Positions 60,785-64,000 of a stretch of DNA of 64,000 nucleotides are shown piece after piece. Under the pieces are notes generated by a model. That model worked only from the letters and a program-made list of their open reading frames with translations. It was not told the DNA's origin and searched no databases. Source of the DNA: Ruminococcaceae bacterium UBA7101 (GTDB taxonomy: Bacteria; Bacillota; Clostridia; Oscillospirales; Acutalibacteraceae); assembly GCA_002493325.1 (NCBI GenBank), contig DKYL01000004.1, forward strand, positions 1 to 64,000, read 5' to 3'. The translations under genes were made by a program, and so were the position numbers. How positions within the stretch are numbered: position 1 is the first letter of the stretch; every line of letters begins with the position of its first letter.

Positions 60785-61268
60785 TTTTGCTCTCCTTATT
60801 ATCCTTTTTAAACATATCAAAAACAAGATAAGCAATCAGGCTGACAGCACCGAGCGTAACAGCACAGTCCGCAATATTGAATATTGCAAAATTAACAAAG
60901 GTCGGATTTATAAAATCAATTACGTAGCCATAGCAAATTCTGTCAATCAGATTACCCACAGCACCTGAAATCAAAACACCGATTGTCCAGTAAAGCCACA
61001 GATTTTTCTGACATTTCTTAAACATATAAACAGCCATTCCCACTGTGACAACAGCTGTCAACGCAACAAAAAACCATCTTGCACCGCTGAACATTGAAAA
61101 TGCCATGCCTGTATTTTCTGCATATCGAAATTCAATAAAACCGTTAATAAAATTTTTTGCTCCGTCGGGATAAAGAGCTGATTTTGCAAAATATTTTGTT
61201 ACCTGATCAATAGCAATAATAACAATAATCATAACAACAGACCATATATTTTTATTCTTTAATTTCAC
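60777..61268 (-). CDS. lspA: Prolipoprotein signal peptidase (type II)
   Basis: 163 residues, GTG start after AAGGAGTGATTTT. Four predicted membrane helices; catalytic Asp pair in GNLIDRICYGYVIDF and FNIADCAVTLG. Cuts the signal of the lipoproteins seen at 52, 7660, 16483, 29655 and 34353 after lipid attachment. Confidence 0.94.
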   Translation of the reverse strand: MKLKNKNIWSVVMIIVIIAIDQVTKYFAKSALYPDGAKNFINGFIEFRYAENTGMAFSMFSGARWFFVALTAVVTVGMAVYMFKKCQKNLWLYWTIGVLISGAVGNLIDRICYGYVIDFINPTFVNFAIFNIADCAVTLGAVSLIAYLVFDMFKKDNKESKNG

Positions 61269-61288
61269 AAAATCACTCCTTTTAGAAG

Positions 61289-61318
61289 AGTAGGGTAAAA
61301 CAACTGTTTTACCCTACT
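61289..61318 (-). terminator. Hairpin between ileS and lspA
   Basis: AGTAGGGTAAAACA and TGTTTTACCCTACT form a perfect 14-bp stem. No U-run follows on the minus strand, so it may attenuate or stabilise the mRNA rather than fully stop it. Confidence 0.5.
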
Positions 61319-61352
61319 GCACACTATATTACAGTGTACTTATTCATTATAT

Positions 61353-64000
61353 TTATTCAGCAATTTCTGCCATAACATCAGCACAGTGCTTACAAAGTGT
61401 CGGATGCTCTGCAACAGAGCCTACTGTGTCAGAGTATTTCCAGCAGCGCTCGCACTTTTCGCCCTCAGCCTTGGTAACGGTAACACTGAGTTCATCAACA
61501 TCACCCTTAACCTCGCCTTCGCCGTTTTCAATAACAACAGCAGAGGTAATAAAGATTTCAGGAAGCTGTGCTTCAACTGACTTTAAGAAATCAAACAGCT
61601 CGCCATCAGCAAACAAAGTAACCTTTGCTTCAAGCGGTTTACCGATAATCTTTTCATTTCTTGCAAGCTCAAGAGCCTTTTGAACGTCAGTTCTGACCTC
61701 GTGAATCTTATCCCACTTGGCAATAAAGGCATCGTCTGCTTCAATAAAATCAGCCTGCGGAATATCGTTGAACAGAGGTGACTCTGTATTTTTGCTTGAT
61801 TCGTGAGGCATAGCAAGCCATATTTCGTCAGCAGTATAAGCAAGAATAGGTGTTAAAAGAAGAGTGAGTGCGTCAAGCACTTTATACAGAACAGTCTGTG
61901 CTGCACGGCGTGTTGCACTGTTCGGTGCAGAGGTATAAAGTCTGTCCTTAAGCACATCAAAGTAGAAGTTACTCATATCAACCACGCAGAAATGGTGCAG
62001 TGCATATGCGGAGGTATGATAATCATATTCCTCATAGCCTTTGCGGGCAACCTCAATAACCTCGTCAAGCTTCATAAGTGCATACTTATCAAGCTCCTCA
62101 AGCTTATCATTATCAACCATATCGGTATCCGGGTTAAAGTCATACAGGTTGCCGATACAGTATCTTGCGGTATTTCTGAGCTTACGGTAGTTATCGCTGA
62201 TTTGCTTAAGAATTTCCTTACTGATACGGATATCTGCGTGATAATCAGCACTTGCAACCCAGAGTCTGAGGATATCAGCACCATACTGCTTAACAATATC
62301 CTGTGGGTCAATGCCATTTCCAAGTGACTTGGACATTTTTTTGCCCTCGCCGTCAACTGTCCAGCCGTGGGTGATAATCTGCTCATAAGGCGCTTTTTTC
62401 TCGCCGCCTGCAATGGCAGTTAAAAGGGATGACTGGAACCATCCGCGGTACTGGTCAGCACCCTCAAGGTAAACATCTGCAGGACGCTTTAAATATGGTC
62501 TGTTCTTGCAGACAGCAGCATGTGATGAGCCTGAATCAAACCATACGTCCATAATATCCTTTTCTTTATCAAAGCCCTTATCACTGCCGCAGTGTGGACA
62601 TTTGAAGCCTTCAGGAAGGAAATATTCAGCATCGTGTGCAAACCATGCGTCTGAGCCCTCTTCGCCGAATATTTTTGAAATTTTCATCATTACATCATTG
62701 TCAATGATTTCTTTGCCGCAATCCTGACAATATACAACAGGGATAGGAACGCCCCATTTTCTCTGACGTGAGATACACCAGTCAGCTCTTTCCTGAACCA
62801 TTGACTGAAGTCTGTCCTTACCCCACTCAGGAAACCACTTAACATCCTCTGCAGCCTTAACCGCATCCTCCTTAAAGTCATCAACGGAACAGAACCACTG
62901 GCTTGTTGCACGGAAGATAACAGGCTTATGACATCTCCAGCAGTGCGGATACTGGTGCTCAATCTTTTTGAATGCAAACAGTGCACCGATTTCATCAAGG
63001 TGCATAGCGATAGGCTTATTAGCCTCCTCAGTTGTAAGACCTGCAAACTGTCCTGCCTCCTCTGTCAATCTGCCTTTTGCATCAACAGGTACAACAATTG
63101 GAATTTCAGGATAATTTTTGCAGACAACAAAGTCCTCAACACCGTGACCGGGAGCAGTATGAACGCAGCCTGTACCGCTTTCAAGTGTTACGTGATCACC
63201 GACAATAACAAGTGATGTTCTGTCAATAAACGGATGCTGTGTTTTCATATACTCAAGCTCATTGCCGCGGATAATGCCAACTGTTTCATAGTCGGTAACA
63301 CCCTTTGCTTCCATAGCGGCAGGAGCCAAATCTGTTGCCATAATATAAAACTCACCGTCAGCCTTAATTACGGAATACTCATAGTTCGGACCGACACAGA
63401 TTGCCACGTTAGCAGGCAGAGTCCAGGTTGTTGTGGTCCAGATTACAAAATAGGTTTTAGCCAAATCAACACCCATTGGTGTGAGCTTGCCCAAATCATC
63501 GGTTACATTGAATTTAACATAAATTGAGTGGCAGGGATCCTCAGCATATTCAATCTCAGCCTCAGCAAGAGCAGTGTTACAATCAGCACACCAATAAACA
63601 GGCTTTAAACCCTTATAGATATAGCCCTTTGATGCCATTGATGCAAACACCTTAATCTGCTCCTCTTCAAACTCTTTCTGAAGAGTGATATAAGGGTTAT
63701 CCCACTCAGCAATGATACCGAGTCTTTTGAAAGACTCCCTCTGCAAATCAACATAGCTGAGAGCTGTATCACGGCAGATTTTTCTGAGCTCCAAGTCGGA
63801 AATATTTGTTTCGGCACTGATGCCTGCTTTCTTTCTTGCAGCAAGCTCAGTGGGCAGACCGTGCGTATCCCAGCCGGGTACAAACGGTGACTGAAAGCCG
63901 GTCATATTCTTATATCTTACAATAAAGTCCTTAAGTGTTTTGTTGAGTGCGTGACCGATATGAATATCGCCGTTGGCATATGGAGGACCGTCGTGAAGAA
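61353..64000 (-). CDS. ileS: Isoleucyl-tRNA synthetase (5' end outside window)
   Basis: The open frame runs off the right edge; about 880 residues are seen, so the N-terminus is missing by only some tens of residues. The first visible residues give [20 protein letters not shown] with the HIGH motif. [12 protein letters not shown] (KMSKS), an editing CP1 domain with [10 protein letters not shown] and [14 protein letters not shown], and a C-terminal zinc knuckle [11 protein letters not shown]...CKHC follow. Attaches isoleucine to its tRNA. Confidence 0.96.
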   Translation of the reverse strand, partial: LHDGPPYANGDIHIGHALNKTLKDFIVRYKNMTGFQSPFVPGWDTHGLPTELAARKKAGISAETNISDLELRKICRDTALSYVDLQRESFKRLGIIAEWDNPYITLQKEFEEEQIKVFASMASKGYIYKGLKPVYWCADCNTALAEAEIEYAEDPCHSIYVKFNVTDDLGKLTPMGVDLAKTYFVIWTTTTWTLPANVAICVGPNYEYSVIKADGEFYIMATDLAPAAMEAKGVTDYETVGIIRGNELEYMKTQHPFIDRTSLVIVGDHVTLESGTGCVHTAPGHGVEDFVVCKNYPEIPIVVPVDAKGRLTEEAGQFAGLTTEEANKPIAMHLDEIGALFAFKKIEHQYPHCWRCHKPVIFRATSQWFCSVDDFKEDAVKAAEDVKWFPEWGKDRLQSMVQERADWCISRQRKWGVPIPVVYCQDCGKEIIDNDVMMKISKIFGEEGSDAWFAHDAEYFLPEGFKCPHCGSDKGFDKEKDIMDVWFDSGSSHAAVCKNRPYLKRPADVYLEGADQYRGWFQSSLLTAIAGGEKKAPYEQIITHGWTVDGEGKKMSKSLGNGIDPQDIVKQYGADILRLWVASADYHADIRISKEILKQISDNYRKLRNTARYCIGNLYDFNPDTDMVDNDKLEELDKYALMKLDEVIEVARKGYEEYDYHTSAYALHHFCVVDMSNFYFDVLKDRLYTSAPNSATRRAAQTVLYKVLDALTLLLTPILAYTADEIWLAMPHESSKNTESPLFNDIPQADFIEADDAFIAKWDKIHEVRTDVQKALELARNEKIIGKPLEAKVTLFADGELFDFLKSVEAQLPEIFITSAVVIENGEGEVKGDVDELSVTVTKAEGEKCERCWKYSDTVGSVAEHPTLCKHCADVMAEIAE

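Noticed and set aside
61289..61318. T-box leader for ileS
   Set aside because: It lies after ileS, not before it; the leader of ileS is outside the window.

Overview
The window reads as chromosomal DNA of a low-GC, anaerobic, gut-type Clostridia (Ruminococcus/Oscillospiraceae-like). This is inferred from strong AGGAGG-type ribosome binding sites, pyruvate:ferredoxin oxidoreductase, the cdaA-ybbR pair, an ECF vitamin transporter module, Thr-rich lipoproteins, GPH sugar symporters and many intracellular glycosidases. No rRNA, tRNA, CRISPR array, transposase or phage gene was seen.

Layout. 1-9.7 kb: a Thr-rich lipoprotein, c-di-AMP synthesis (cdaR, cdaA), a Se/S-carrier-like protein with a cysteine desulfurase-like enzyme, then a minus-strand set of anSME-type radical SAM enzyme, transglutaminase-like lipoprotein and GPH transporter with a long cytoplasmic tail. 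9.7-13.3 kb: PFOR. 13.3-16.5 kb: an accessory patch with a 46-residue exported peptide, an in-frame chimera of a WYL regulator and the C-terminal third of the RNA ligase RtcB, a membrane-anchored NERD protein and decayed pieces of an RHS/YD-type surface protein. 16.5-20.7 kb: a second Thr-rich lipoprotein, NAD synthetase, an aldose epimerase and an acidic unknown.

20.8-35.4 kb is a nine-gene minus-strand glycan unit: alkaline-phosphatase-superfamily lipoprotein, GH36, tailed GPH transporter, lipoprotein, GH35, GH89 (C-terminally truncated), GPH transporter, an (alpha/alpha)6 glycosidase and GH31. Nearby are GH20 (36-38 kb), GH2 and GH27 (54-57 kb) and an L-fucose operon (46.8-51.2 kb). No signal peptide is visible on any glycosidase, so imported oligosaccharides are probably cut in the cytoplasm. 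The activities together (alpha-Gal, beta-Gal, alpha-GlcNAc, beta-HexNAc, fucose) suggest host mucin-type glycans; that is inference.

35.6-36.1 kb: a compact ferredoxin-thioredoxin-reductase-like protein with thioredoxin. 38.5-42.3 kb: an EcfA1-EcfA2-EcfT module with a methyltransferase, divergent from a lone S component, with two matching C/G palindromes next to the two -35 boxes. 42.4-46.7 kb: deoxyinosine glycosylase, Cu/Zn SOD, an OPA-type transporter coupled to a second phosphatase-superfamily protein, and an AraC regulator. 51.2-53.9 kb: a split P1B-ATPase metal efflux system with an ArsR repressor. 58-64 kb: housekeeping genes nfo, a HAD phosphatase, rluD-like, lspA and ileS (cut by the window end).

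The most unusual items are the WYL-RtcB chimera, the tailed GPH transporters each beside a lipoprotein, the mirrored palindromes at the ECF locus, and the small exported peptide.
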